A DNA stretch of 64,000 bases from Ulota crispa (GCA_963920765.1 OY987247.1:17084471-17148470); one strand, 5' to 3'; shown: positions 48,854 through 60,394, counted from the first letter of the stretch. Notes: generated from the sequence alone by a model not told the origin. Program-made: numbers and translations.

Positions 48854-49823
48854 CCCGTAAAGGACCAAGTGGCTGTTCAACAACCACTTGAGAACTCAGG
48901 TAGGGTCATATGGAGTTGATTTTTATTTGATTTTCTCAAAATTGTTACACAAGGTGCAGATACGTATTTCCTAAGTGGAAATGTAAATTTTTCCCCAATT
49001 GGATGCCCGGTTCAAAAGTTATGTTGCCCAAAAGAAATTGGGCAACTTGGGCAGTTTGGGAATCTTTTGAGAATCTTATGCTAAAACTTTCATCCACTTT
49101 TGAAATTTGGCAAGTATGTTACTAAAAAAATATAATGTACAATTGTCAAAAAAAAAGAAAAAAAGAAAACTTGTGCTCTCACATCACATTTTGAAGGGAG
49201 TTAAACTTTGTTAACTATGTTCGAGCAATTTCAAGAAAAAAATAATCCTCTAACTTCAAGCCCTGTTATCTTTCAATTTATAAATCCAAAGCTCTTGAAA
49301 CTTTTTTTCATATGTTTCAAATGTTTGTCTCTAACTTTTCACCATTCAGATTTCAAATAAAAGACTTCCTCATTGCACAAGAAATCATGAAAGAATGACT
49401 AATGTATTGCCAATTTGCTTAACCTCTTTACATTGGAGGATGATTTAGAACAAGCTAGATTGTACTCTTGCATCTGATTTTTTTTGTGAGTGAACCTAAC
49501 ATCATATACTTGTGAATGGTCAAAGAGCTCAAATTTGTATAGAGCAAAAATTTTACTCTAGGAAGGATCAAAGTCTGCTGACCTTGTTTTGCAAGAATAA
49601 AAAAAGTAGTTTTTCTCACTTCAAACATTATAATCTTACAATCCACGAAGTCAAATGGGCTGAATTTTTTTGCACATATTATTATTATTATTATTATTAT
49701 TTTTTCACACTTTTGTATGGTTGAAATTGAGAAAAAAGATTTTTAATTTCAATTTTGGGCAATGCACTAAAAGTTGGCAGTTTCTGAGATATTTTCTCAA
49801 AAACACCCTTGGTCCTTTAGGGG
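48854..49823. mobile_element. TTAA-flanked element, 970 bp, first of three in a row
   Basis: Left end TTAA (48850-48853) then CCCGTAAAGGACCAAG; right end CTTGGTCCTTTAGGGG then TTAA (49824-49827). The terminal repeats agree over about 17 bp. The interior differs from the 900-bp copies and contains a TAT microsatellite at about 49678-49701. It has no transposase. Confidence 0.87.
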
Positions 49824-49827
49824 TTAA

Positions 49828-50185
49828 GCATCTGCTGGGTCACTGTCGTCTGCCCAACTGTAGCTTCAATAGTGTCTTCAATAGTGTTTTCACAGATGGG
49901 CACCAATAACGTTGCTTCAAAAATTTGAAAAGGTCAAAAGTGCTTATTGATCCCATGAAAATTGCGCTAAGGGTAGCTTGGGACCTAACACCGTGATTCT
50001 AAATTTTCTCACAACTTGGGGTATTTAAAAATATGCGTGTATTTGATGATTTTTTTTTTTGCCTTCCATGATGCACTACACATTTATGATCACTTTTGAA
50101 AAAAAAAAAAAACGGTTTCTCTCCGGGCTACATAACCTTTTTTCAGAGTGAAAGGACAAAAAAAGCCCTCCTGGACGTTTTGGGG
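49828..50185. mobile_element. TTAA-flanked element, 358 bp, second of three
   Basis: It lies between TTAA at 49824-49827 and TTAA at 50186-50189. It is the reverse-oriented relative of 32875-33234 (360 bp) and almost the same length. The right end is ...ACGTTTTGGGG. The first nine or so bases of the expected left terminal repeat are missing. Shared blocks include gttgcttcaaaaa, cccatgaaaat, cttccatgatg and atcacttttgaaaaa. Confidence 0.72.
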
Positions 50186-50189
50186 TTAA

Positions 50190-50412
50190 CCCTTGAATGG
50201 CCCGAAAGCCCTTTGCGGCCATATGTACAATCGTTTGTATAGACGTATTTGAGTTGCTCTAAGGGTTTTCCAAATTTTTTATGCACCCACCATCATACAA
50301 CCTTTTAATATGTATGATTGTCACACTTAATTTCTAACAGATTCAAACTTCTGAATATTGGTTGCAGCCGTATTTGATACCGCATCTCTAGAGCCCAAGG
50401 GCCTTCCGGGGG
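50190..50412. mobile_element. TTAA-flanked element, 223 bp, third of three
   Basis: It begins CCCTTGAATGGCCCGAAAG after the TTAA it shares with the previous element, and ends GGGCCTTCCGGGG then TTAA (50413-50416). A relative of its interior lies at 61602-62060, where it is split by another insertion. Confidence 0.78.
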
Positions 50413-50416
50413 TTAA

Positions 50417-51307
50417 GTTATCGGATATGGGTGTTTCCACTTTACCTGCGTGCATTCTGGGGTGCGAGTCGCTCTACGCCTCTACCAGTCTACCCTGACA
50501 AAATAAAATAAAAACCCCAGCTTCAAGCCATTATTATCATGAAACGCTGAGAAAATAGTGTGGGGCCAGCTCAAATTGGCCTAAAAACAGCGAACGTAAA
50601 GGAACGACATCACGAGCATGGCGTAACAATCGAGGCGGGTTCAAAAGTTCAAACGCACGCGACGACGCCACCCTCACCAGCCTGCCTTGCCTGCTCTCGT
50701 TCCTCTGCGACTCCGCTCCCCCGGCGCCCCCACCGCGCCGCAGCGTCGCAACCGAGGACGCCATGACCGCGATTCCTCAGCAACCACCACGACGATTTCC
50801 ACGGACACAACCTCGGTGCCGCGACTGAAGCAAAACCCGCCGCGGTCTCACAATCAACCACCATATTCATCTCCCCCTTTCAATTACCTTATTTCACAGC
50901 TCAATCTACCATCTCCTCAGCCGCACACAAATTCCCTTCTGAGAGCATCCTTTCTTCTCCCGCATCATCCTTTGGTAACGGAGATCACTTCCGTCGCAAT
51001 TCTTCTCAAAGCTTCGCTACTCCCCTTGAAGCTTTTCGCTCACAGTTTCGTGATCTTGGAAGCCGTGTTGACTGAACCGAGAACCGCTCAATGATTGCTC
51101 ACAATTTCGTGATCTTGGAAGCCGTGTTCGGGTTGAAACCGAGGATCGCTCAATGATTGCGAATAATTGACAAACAATTTCGAATCGTGTTGACAGGAAT
51201 TGGCAGAGATTGACAGGAATTAAGAAAGATTGGGAGGGATTGAGAAGGATTGAGAGGGATTTGGGAGGGATTGGGAGGAGTTACGATTTTGCATGTGGAG
51301 GTTGTGA
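50417..51307 (+). promoter_or_regulatory. Upstream region and leader of the DUF829 gene with two local tandem repeats
   Basis: GC rises from about 50560. At 51038-51162 a unit of about 62 bp (cacartttcgtgatcttgga ... cgctcaatgattg) occurs twice. At about 51190-51290 a G-rich minisatellite of 11-12 bp (ggattgagaagg-like) runs to just before the start codon. Overlapping open frames on both strands show no domains. Confidence 0.55.
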
Positions 51308-54229
51308 ATGGGGAGCGGGGCGGGGGCGCGAGTCGTCCAAGGGACAATAGCAGCAGCAGCAGCCGTGTTAGCGAGCGCAAGTGCGATTGTCGACGTTCCT
51401 GAAAAGCTCCACTTAAAAGTGACGCCGATTCTCTTCCACGCGGTGCCGGTGTCAATGCCTCTGCCGCCGCTCGCCTCACTCTCGGGCGCCTGTGCTTGTA
51501 CGCACCAGAGTAGTTCCCCTGTCTCTCTTCCCCTTCCGGCGTTTCCACGAGTGTTTCCAGACACAGCTCCTCCGCCTTCAACCACTCGCGAGTGTTCTCC
51601 TTCCTCCTCGACTTCTCCACCTTATTACGCATCGTCAGATTTCTCGCTGGCGCAAGGCACGCTGGCAGGACCGCGACACATGTTACCGGTTTCGAGGATG
51701 GCGCATTCCGTGCTGTTGTACCCGGACATGGCGACTCTCAGGCCTCTAACCCTAACCCCTTCTTGTTTCTCCATTTCGGGCTTATATTCCGCGCCGGTGA
51801 CAGAAAAACACATCAAGTTTCAAGGTATCAAGCCTTATTACTCTCTCCTTCAAGCACAATATCAACCGGTGGTGACGCTCTCCAAGTTTGGCAAGACCAC
51901 GTCGCCATCGCAACATGCTTCGACGTATTTGGAGTCTTTGCTTTCGAGCCTCTTGTCTCTCCAACCTTCGAGTCCATCGACTCCCTCGTCACCGCAGCCA
52001 TCGCCGTCTCTTCATACCTGGCATGTCCCGAGGAAAGAAATTCCAAGCTCTCTTAATGATCAGAGTTTTTTGGAGAAGAAACCGGTGTTGACTGTGGTGC
52101 TGCTTGGCTGGTTAGGCGCGCAACAAAAGCATCTGAAGAAGTATGCGGAGTGGTATAATGCCAGAGGAATCCATGCTGTGACTTTTGTCATTCCCATGAC
52201 AGATCTCTTGAGCTTGAAAGGCCATGGAAATGCCGAGGAGCATGTGGATTCTTTAGCTCGCCATCTTGCTCAGTACTTGTCTGATGAATGTGATGACGTG
52301 GACGGTGAAAAGCAGCTCATTTTTCATACCTTCAGCAACACCGGCTGGTTAACGTAAGCTTTGCTGCTCCTCCTTCATCATCTCTTTGCTTCTTTGTAAT
52401 CTATTCTGCAGGATTTTGAAAACTTGTTTGATAGTTGAATTTGCCTTCCATTGTCACATATTTTCTCGAAGCTGAATTCATAAACAAGAGGACAGAGATT
52501 TCAAGCTTTGAGAATAGTAAGAAGTTGGCCTCTTTCATTCGCAGCTCTGTGGGAAAAGAAAGCCCTAAATTAGGGTTTCGGATCTCTTTTGTCTATAAAT
52601 TAGGGTTTGTACCGACAATGCACGTAATTGTGAGTTTACTATGTAGTTCTTTTGTAAGGATATGATTGTTGACATGGCTTGCTTGCTTACACTGCAGATA
52701 TGGAGCTATCCTGGAGAAGATGCAGAAACAAGGGGAGCATTTTGTGGAGAGAATCAAGGGCTGTGTGATAGACTCTGCACCAGTTCCTGATCCAGATCCT
52801 CAGGTACTGGTCTTTTTCATTCACGAAATAGCTGCTCTTTTGTGTGAAGAGAAAATAGAGCTTACGATCTCTACCAATTCTTAGTTTTAGAGTCAGAAAA
52901 AGCTCATTTTTTTGCCAATTCTAGGCTTTGACCTAATTTTATTTTGCTGGTTTTTTTTGAATGATTCAGGTATGGGCATCAGGTTTCTCAGCAGCTCTCT
53001 TGAAGAAACGAAGCAGTGCCACGAAGCCAGCTCTGTTGAAGGGCGAAATGAAGGAAGGGGTGTCCATGGAAGCTGCGTCTTTTGGCTCCATAGCCAATTT
53101 AGAAGTCGGGGGAGCCAATAGCTTTGAAACTGCAGTTCTGTCCGTTCTTGAAGGATTCTTCTCTCTTTTCCTGAGAGTGCCAGCTATTAATAAGTAAGTG
53201 TGTGTTTAACCCTTAAACTGTCCCATGGGGTTGCTGTATAATTGGCATTTGCTACCAACAAGAAGCTTTAATTTGGGATCTCAAATACAGTGCAAGACTA
53301 TCATAAATTAACAATTTTTTGGCCAAAAATGTCAAATAGTCGCCAACTTTGAATGTTGATAACTTTTTTTTTTGGAAAAACAATAGCTCCAATCTGTTAT
53401 CATAACCTTTATCCTAAGACCTTCTTGCTTATATTTACAAAGAGTTTCAACTTATTGAGAGATGCTATGAACAGTTCATATGATTGTTAGGTCTTTGTTG
53501 GCTTTATACTGTCTTGCACCTTAGCTCACTAGAACTGCAGCATTGATCTATATTCCAACTTCTTTGTTGATCTCAAATGTAGTAAAGATGTGAATCCATT
53601 CCAAATACAAGAAAAATACCTTGTATTTGTATTGGCCACAAAGTGTCTTTCAGACGTTTTAAGGGTTAACTTCAAGAGTGACCAGTTTTCATTCCGTGAA
53701 TACTGGCATTGTAACCATGGTAATGATGTGTCTAAGTTTAAGTATTTGGTTGAACTCATGCTGCAAGTGCTTGATCCTTTGGTTTTTCCTGTGTTATTGT
53801 TTTTTTTTGTGTTTCAGACGTTTAAGGGTTAACTTCAAGAGTGACAATTTCATAGATACTGGCATTGCAAGTTGAAGTATTTGGTTTAACTTATGGTGCA
53901 GGTGCTTGATTTTTTTTGGTTTTTTTTCTGTGTTTTTGTTTTTGGTGTGCAGGCGATTGTCTGAAGTTGTGGCGGTGCTTCAACAGAAGCAGCCATCGTG
54001 TCCACAGCTTTACATCTACAGCACTGCTGACAAAGTGATCCCGGTGAAAGCAGTGGAAGCTTTTATTGAGGAGCAACGGAAGACCGGGCGGGTGGTGAGG
54101 GCTTGCAATCTGCAGACATCGCCCCACGTGGACCATTTCCGGAGTTACCCACAGCTCTATAGTGAGCAGCTCCTGAATTTCTTGAAAGAGGTCTTACCAT
54201 CCACACGTGCGCAACCAGATGCTCTTTAG
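51308..54229 (+). CDS. DUF829 (TMEM53-like) alpha/beta-hydrolase family protein
   Basis: Predicted 550 aa in four exons: 51308-52353, 52698-52803, 52970-53193, 53953-54229. The first 250 aa are Ala/Ser/Pro-rich and could include an organelle-targeting or disordered segment. The hydrolase core starts with [20 protein letters not shown], then [16 protein letters not shown] with the probable nucleophile S343. [13 protein letters not shown] and [13 protein letters not shown] are DUF829 hallmarks. The remaining triad members are likely D485 in YSTADKVIP and a His in [11 protein letters not shown] (H517 or H520). Human TMEM53 is a nuclear-envelope protein of this family; the plant members have no established substrate. 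ATG 51308 is the first in the frame; a later ATG (for example 51680) would shorten the N-terminus. Intron 3 hosts a TTAA element. Confidence 0.88.
53210..53665. mobile_element. TTAA-flanked element within intron 3 of the DUF829 gene
   Basis: Left end TTAA (53206-53209) then CCCTTAAACTGTC; right end GACGTTTTAAGGG then TTAA (53666-53669). The perfect match is short (about 8 bp), so the call is weaker than for other copies. It is 456 bp and non-coding. Confidence 0.6.
53650..53935 (+). repeat. Tandem duplication at the 3' part of intron 3
   Basis: The segment from cagacgttttaagggttaac (about 53651) through gcaagtgcttgat recurs from about 53815 (cagacgtttaagggttaact) through gcaggtgcttgat. The duplicate carries a second TTAA-CCC end. 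The unit is about 160 bp with deletions in copy 2. Confidence 0.75.
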
Positions 54230-57142
54230 ATTCCTGCTAATATTCCTCTCACACTCAAAAACAAAACAAAACAAAACCAACCCCTGAAGCCCAGTATATT
54301 TGGACTGCTGACAGGACGTGAAATGGAGCTGACGCTGCAGAAGTCCAGTTCAGTTTTTATTCTTTCTGTTATTTTTTTCCTGTTGAAAATTGCAGGTTGG
54401 AGTCTCCCAGCATAAACCATTTAAAAACATTCGGTAATTAGGGGTGTTAGTATTACTCCCCTGAGCCTAGTGGATTAGCACATTGCTTTTGACGAATCTT
54501 TTCTCTTTTTCTGAATATTCTTTTAGGTCGAGGAAGAGTGTCTGAGCTGGAGATGAGGCCGTGAAAGAACGTAGTATTTTTGACACTGAGGCTTACTCGT
54601 TCCATTGGAAGGGCAAGTCTAGAGCAGGTTTGGTGTACTTTTATGCGTTGTTGGCGGATTTGTAAAGAATGAGAGTCTAGAAGAGTTAAAAACCTGCTTC
54701 AGCATTTTTTAGCATTCAAATAATTCCTTTAAGGGTTTATGACATTATTTGTATTCATTCTTACCGTTTACTCAATTGAGTACGGGATTACTTGATAATG
54801 ATGAAACTTGTTTAGAACTTGGCTCGAGAAACTTGCACTTGGAAAGAAAAGCCTCTTTGTTGATTTTTCTCTGCTTTGATTGACAGGTCTTTGGATGATT
54901 ATTTGCTTGTGTGCTCTCACTGTGGATATGCTTTTTTTGTTTCCCCCTTTTTGTGTGAATGCTGAGTCAATGTTGGAAACGTGCGCTATAGATGCCGACA
55001 TTTTGATACATTTATAGGCTTTGAGAGATTTTAATGGCAGGGTCAAATTGGTGGCATATTTCTGCAACACGTTGAGACATGTTGAAAGACACATTTCTCT
55101 GTTTTGGTTTTTATTCTTATCTTAAAATTTTACAGAAGGTGCTTCTCAATTAATCTATAGATGCCTTGAGTCATTTCTTTGATTTTTTGAAGTTTTGTGA
55201 CAGTGCCCAACTTGGTCCCATTTCTCTACAAAAAGGTTTTAGGTTTTGTTTTCGTTTTTATGACTGGATTCTCTGTACATAGGTTTTGGAACTTGGAATT
55301 CAAATATTCCTGTGGATTTGGATTTGTAATTGTAGACCTTAATTACGAACAGTTTTAATTTTTTTTCTTCTGAAAACTTTACTTGTGATGATCACTTTTG
55401 AGACCCCTTTTTGAGGTACAAGATGGAATTGGAGTGGCATACTTGTAAAGTTGTATCCAGATATATAATCAGGGTGCAAAGAAATGAAATCTCATCCAAG
55501 AATTTTGGGATATACATTAAATTGGTTGTGATATTTGTACGAAGGTAGCTAATCCCATATTTGATCAATATGGAGTTGCATGTTATATATGGAATGTACC
55601 TAGACCAACGTAATATCCAAATACACTCCATGTATAACATGCAATTCCATATTGATCAAATATGGGGATTATTTGTCTTTTTTACTATTTTCCAACATGA
55701 AGGGTTGTAACTGTTTTAGATCAAGCCTTATACTATATTTGAACCACTTTACATTTGAACCTATTTACGGGGAGAAGTGACATTCAGTATACTTTCATGT
55801 GGTTGAGATTGCAAAAAAACCAATTGAACCTGAAACTATTGGCAAATAACTAGTCAATTTTTTCAAAAAAATTAAGTAAAGTACATTATACTAAAAATGT
55901 AGAAAACAATAGTACAATCTAATGAATTATCAGTTGAAAATGTAAAATGCCCGATTTTGGCCAGTGATGTTAAAATTCTCCTTAAACACTAGTTTGAAAT
56001 ATCACTTCTTATCTCTTCAAGATCTAGAACCAAGAAAAATTCACAAAAATAATCTTTATTTGGTAACTTTTATTAGTTTAAGGTTTAAGGTTGCCAAAAG
56101 ATAATGTACAATTTAGATTGTGATTGAAAAAAGTTAGAGGGCCAAACTAATTAGAAGAATCAATCATTCCAACTAATTTTTAAACTTTACACAAGATTGC
56201 AAGTTTGTGTCTTGTGTAAAGATGCTAGTACGCCATGACAAATTTTGGCTTGATCCCATGAAACTATGAGATGAGAGGCTTTACAATTTATTGCAAAGTA
56301 TAGGTGCACTATTTAGCTATATTTGTGTTGTAAACTTTAGATCAATTTTCAAGTAATAACAAATCCTATACTCATCACAAAGAGAGTGGCACCATGTGAT
56401 ATCTCCTCCGTCCTCAATGAAAGGCTCTTTCAAATCAATCTCTAAATTACAAAATTTCGCCAAACTACTAGGCAAAGCGATAAAGAAAAGAAATAAGAAA
56501 CTTTGGTACACCGCAAGAATGCTCTACAAATACCATCAGTACAATTCTCGGTACTGTCCCTGTGGATCTTGAGAATCGTTTGCACAATAAGTATCCGCAG
56601 CTGACCCTCCAAGAATCCACCGACAACTGGAGAATGAGTTCCAGAATATTATTGCGGCTTGCAAACAAGAGGTCTACTTGCTGAATTATGAATTATGAAT
56701 TATGAATGCGGGGAGCCTAAATTCATCTTGAACAAAACAACCTGCAATGACAACAAACACGAGATTCTGAATCATTACCAAGAGCACCAGGGTGACACAA
56801 TTCGAGTATATATTGGAAGTGTTGCAAAATCTAAACCACAACTACTAGCAACTACAGGAACTGACCTAATGAAAGAACAAAGAACTAATCACAACATGAG
56901 AGTTAATTCGTTGAGCAGTTTTTGGACTTACTAGTAATACAACGACTTTATTTTGATTGATCTTCGTTACCCTCCAGTAGAGCACTTCGCTTCAGATGTT
57001 TGCAGCCACCTGCAGCAAAGAAATAGAACCTTACAAGAAGCTCATGGGAGAACAATCAACGCATTAACTCTTGTGAAGCAATTCTATGGAGATTACTTAG
57101 TGTCTGATTATTCAAACAAGATAACACGACAAAGCGTGGTTG
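54230..57142. other. Intergenic region between convergent genes
   Basis: 54230-54700 is likely 3' UTR of the DUF829 gene, and the last few hundred bases before 57143 are likely 3' UTR of the D27-like gene. An inverted repeat with arms of about 43 bp occupies 55550-55668 (aatcccatatttgatcaata ... atattgatcaaatatgggga). A short GAATTAT triplication lies at 56680-56705. No other gene is seen. Confidence 0.55.
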
Positions 57143-60100
57143 CTAATGCAAAAGGAAGAAAAAGAATATCAGAAGGACCTGAGGACATTGTGATTCAGTG
57201 GAAATCACATTTCGGATGCTACCCCTTGCCGTAGCAGTCGGGCACACAGCAAGGCAAGGAGTTTTCAAAGCAGGGTCCTCAGCTGCTGGAGGTGGATCGA
57301 CACCAAAATTGAACTGCACCAAAACAACAAAACATGAGTTTCTCCAACAGATGGAGGAAAAAAGAAAGAAGTCAATCAAAGATCAAGACATAATAAGCAC
57401 CTGGCAGCTGAAATCTTCATAGTTGGGCTCCATAGTCAAACGAACGCCCATGTCTCCGACCATGAATGCCTGCAATAGTTCTCAAATTCCTGATGGTTAT
57501 AATTCATGTTTACATGCTATGAACAAATGAGATTTCAATCTCATTACACTAGATCAACCTCTGAACTACAAACTTCTGTAAAAAAAAACTATCATTCTGG
57601 TTTTGGCCCGAGCAGTACCTGAGTAGGGAGCTTGCACGTATGAATGCATATTCCGGCACACTTCGTCTCATCCAGGTACTTGCATTTTTGCACCATCACC
57701 TGTATTGGCATTACCACACGTAAAAACCATGGCTGACAAGAAATCAACTGGTTCTACTCAAATGCAGTCACACACTGCAAAAGCTAACTTGTGGCATGAG
57801 ACTGACCCCGCTGGCAATTTTTGAGCCGTCTGGGAGCTCCACTTCATTGATGGTGCACTTGCCCATCAACCACTGGCATGTGAAAAGCGTGACCTGCGCT
57901 GCGCACGGCATTCATATTGCATTTTCTTCAGACCAATCGCTTGCAAAAAAACTACTCCCTCTATCCCTCTAAAAACGTCCAAAAAGCTTCCAGGCAAAGG
58001 ATTAACTATGTTATTAGTCTTTGTGCTAGTGACACATGCATTCTAGAATCCATATACCATCTATCAAATGTATGCAAAATCTCCAATTTTTATGTCACCA
58101 TTTAGGCACCCAAATTCCATGCAAAAAGTACCATATTTGTGCATAGTTTGTGAATGCTGCCAGCTCCTCATTATTTTGGTCTTTGTGCTAGTGACAAATG
58201 CTTTCTAGAATCAATATACCATCTACCAAATATATGCAAAATCTCCAGCTTTGATGTTACCATTTGGGCACCCAAATTCCATGCAAATAGTACCATATTT
58301 GTGCATGTTGCCAGCTTCTCATTATTAATGATTTGAAGATTAGTAGCAACAATGGTACCTCATATGGGCAAGGCCAAGCTTGCTAGGAGAGGAATGATCT
58401 CTAATCTCTTACCTTGCCCCCCATGAGATCATTGAACATGACAAACGCTTTTTCAGCGTTTGAAATCAGCAAAAGGGAGCTTTTTAGTGGTACAAGAAAT
58501 GTGTCTGATTGGGACGTTTTTAGAGGGACAGAGGGAGTATGTAGCATTAATTTCTCATGTCCAGTAGCAAGAGCCTATCAGATGTCTTGCAGATTGTTAT
58601 CAAATCAAGCAATGGTGCGTTGGATTGAAATTTACCACAGAGAATGGCAGCCGGCTTGCCATCACCAAGCGGAGCGAGGAGCTGTTTGAACAACGGCAAC
58701 AACCACGACGGAAACAAGGACCTCAACACTCGGACCTGCCAAAGGAAACACTAGTTAAAATAAACTACACACACCGAACCTTAAAGCTTACTTTCAAAGT
58801 CATAAAGAATAATTAAACAACAATTTAACTGTACCGTAGCTCGCTCTGTTTCTTCACCAGTGCGATATTGCAAAAGAAGGCGCTTGGCAATGTCGACGAG
58901 TCCATCGTAACCAGGCTTGGAAGAATTCCAGCCGACTTCCTGCACGCAAAATTTTCCAACTAATCAGCGTACTAATCACGAAACCTAATCCTCTTACTTA
59001 CTGCCAAGTGCGGATCAACTGGCCCGGCCAGCATATTCGTTAATTTGGGAAAGAGCATACAAAGTGGGACTTCTGACTTTTTTTTTCCAGAAAACGCCAT
59101 ATTCATTGAGTTGAGAATCCGTTGAAAGTTTTCCAATGAAATGAGATATACATTTTCCCTCTTTTTGGATAGAAAGTTCATTAGGTTCTGAAATTTTGGA
59201 CAGAAGTTCATTAACTAGGTTTAAGTTGACCTCCTTAATTGGATTAAGGTGGCTATTTTGGATTAAGGTGAGGTACAAAATGGTACCCATTTTTTTCCCA
59301 AATTAACGAATATGAGACTTAGTCTCAAAAATTGGCCATAACTCTCACCTCCGCCATTTTTCCTCTAAAGATCTTCAAGAAAATATCGTCCAGCGGTCCA
59401 GGAGTGTAAGCGACGAGCTCTTGCAGCTGCGTTGCAGCAACCTAATTATCAGCCATGAAAAGAAGAAACTCAAAAACATCAGCAACCTAAATATCCGCCA
59501 TGAAAACAAGAAACTCAAAACCATCAGCAACCTAATTATCCGCCATGAAAACAAGAAACTCTAAAACATCAGCAACCGCACCAATTCACGCAAAACCTAA
59601 TCAAGTATCTCAAGGCAACGTGTAACGTCCAACTAGCTGACTTCTAAGCTAATGCCAAAGAATTACAACTCAACTTCTCTGCAGCAAGGAATTCAAAAAC
59701 CGAGAGAGCGAGTTTATCAAGATAGTTACATAATACTTCCTAGATGACTTCTAATGTCAAAGAATTGCAACTCAACTTCTCTGCAGCAAGGATTTCAAAA
59801 ACCGAGAGAGCGACTTTATCAAGATAGTTTAATAATATTTCTTAGCTGATTTCTAATGCCACAGAATTACAACTCAACTTCTCTGCAGCAAGGATTTCAA
59901 AAACCGTGAGAGAGCGACTTTATCAAGATAGTTTAATAATATTTCCTAGATGACTTCAAATGCCAAAGAATTGCAATTCGACTTCTCTGCAGCAAGGATT
60001 TCAAATACCGAGATAGCGAATTTGTTAAGATAATTAGACAATATTTCTTACCGCAGAACTCGACGGTGACTTCTGTTCCACTGCGGAGGCCCGAATCACG

Positions 60101-60240
60101 CAAGCTTTTCCACGCGCGGAGGGCGTGGTCCGTAAGAAGTCATGTGGATGGCGGATTGCGAGACGAGAGCGTGAGGTGGTTCTCCAAGGACTAAGAGATG
60201 GACTATTGCTACAGCATGAAATTGAAGTCGTCATCTCCAT
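57143..60240 (-). CDS. D27-like (DUF4033) carotenoid isomerase family protein
   Basis: Predicted 299 aa in eight exons, 5' to 3' on the minus strand: 60240-60052, 59441-59349, 58939-58835, 58735-58636, 57898-57807, 57699-57619, 57469-57401, 57313-57143. The N-terminus is rich in Ser, Thr and Arg with few acidic residues, as in a chloroplast transit peptide (about 50 aa). The core shows GYDGLVDIAKRLL, VLRSLFPSWLLPLFKQLLAP, CQWLMGKC (C170, C177), KCKYLDETKCAGICIHTCKL (C199, C207, C211, C215), NYEDFSCQFNFGVDPPP and DPALKTPC. D27 proteins are plastid iron-dependent beta-carotene isomerases that start strigolactone synthesis; D27-like paralogues act on related carotenoids. Which paralogue this is cannot be decided here. 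The last 15 residues are hydrophobic (FFFFLLH end) and may be an artefact if a further short exon exists. Intron 1 is made of tandem arrays and intron 4 hosts a Stowaway-like MITE. Confidence 0.88.
57955..58537. mobile_element. Stowaway-like MITE inside intron 4 of the D27-like gene
   Basis: The terminal repeats start CTCCCTCTATCCCTCTAAAA with an inverted partner of about 28 bp, flanked by TA (57953-57954 and 58538-58539). It is 583 bp against 582 bp for the copy at 9923-10504, with the same internal direct duplication. Its ends are better conserved than those of the other copy, suggesting a younger insertion. Confidence 0.92.
59438..59572 (-). repeat. 45-bp unit x3 carrying the 3' splice site of intron 1
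   Basis: Three units start at 59438, 59483 and 59528, exactly 45 bp apart. On the coding strand each unit ends with an acceptor-like TAATTAG|GTTGCTG or TATTTAG|GTTGCTG. Only the last one joins correctly to exon 2. The two upstream acceptors would add 15 codons that run into an in-frame TAG. Confidence 0.88.
59635..60051 (-). repeat. About 104-bp unit x4 filling the 5' part of intron 1
   Basis: Four copies share the core caacttctctgcagcaagga and tatcaagatagttt, starting at about 59637, 59743, 59846 and 59949. The copy next to exon 1 runs into the true donor (GCG|GTAAGAAATATT on the coding strand). In the other copies the GT is replaced (CTAAGAAATATT), so they cannot act as donors. Confidence 0.85.
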
Positions 60241-60394
60241 AGCTCCAAATTAGCAGCAAGATGTTCAGAAAACAGAGTTACTGGAATTGGACATGGTTTT
60301 TGCTGGCAAGGGTCTCACAGTGAGCTGTTCTTTTGGCTTCGTCCCTCGCAAATTCTCATTCTCGGTGAAGAGAGCGGTGCACTCTATGTGCCAG
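60241..60394 (-). promoter_or_regulatory. Presumed promoter-proximal region of the D27-like gene
   Basis: Only about 150 bp of unique sequence separates the start codon from the minisatellite at 60395. I see no clear TATA box. A leader could extend into the repeat. Confidence 0.4.

Noticed and set aside
59438..59572. CRISPR-like array (three spaced repeats)
   Set aside because: The units are contiguous 45-bp tandem repeats without spacers, inside a plant intron.
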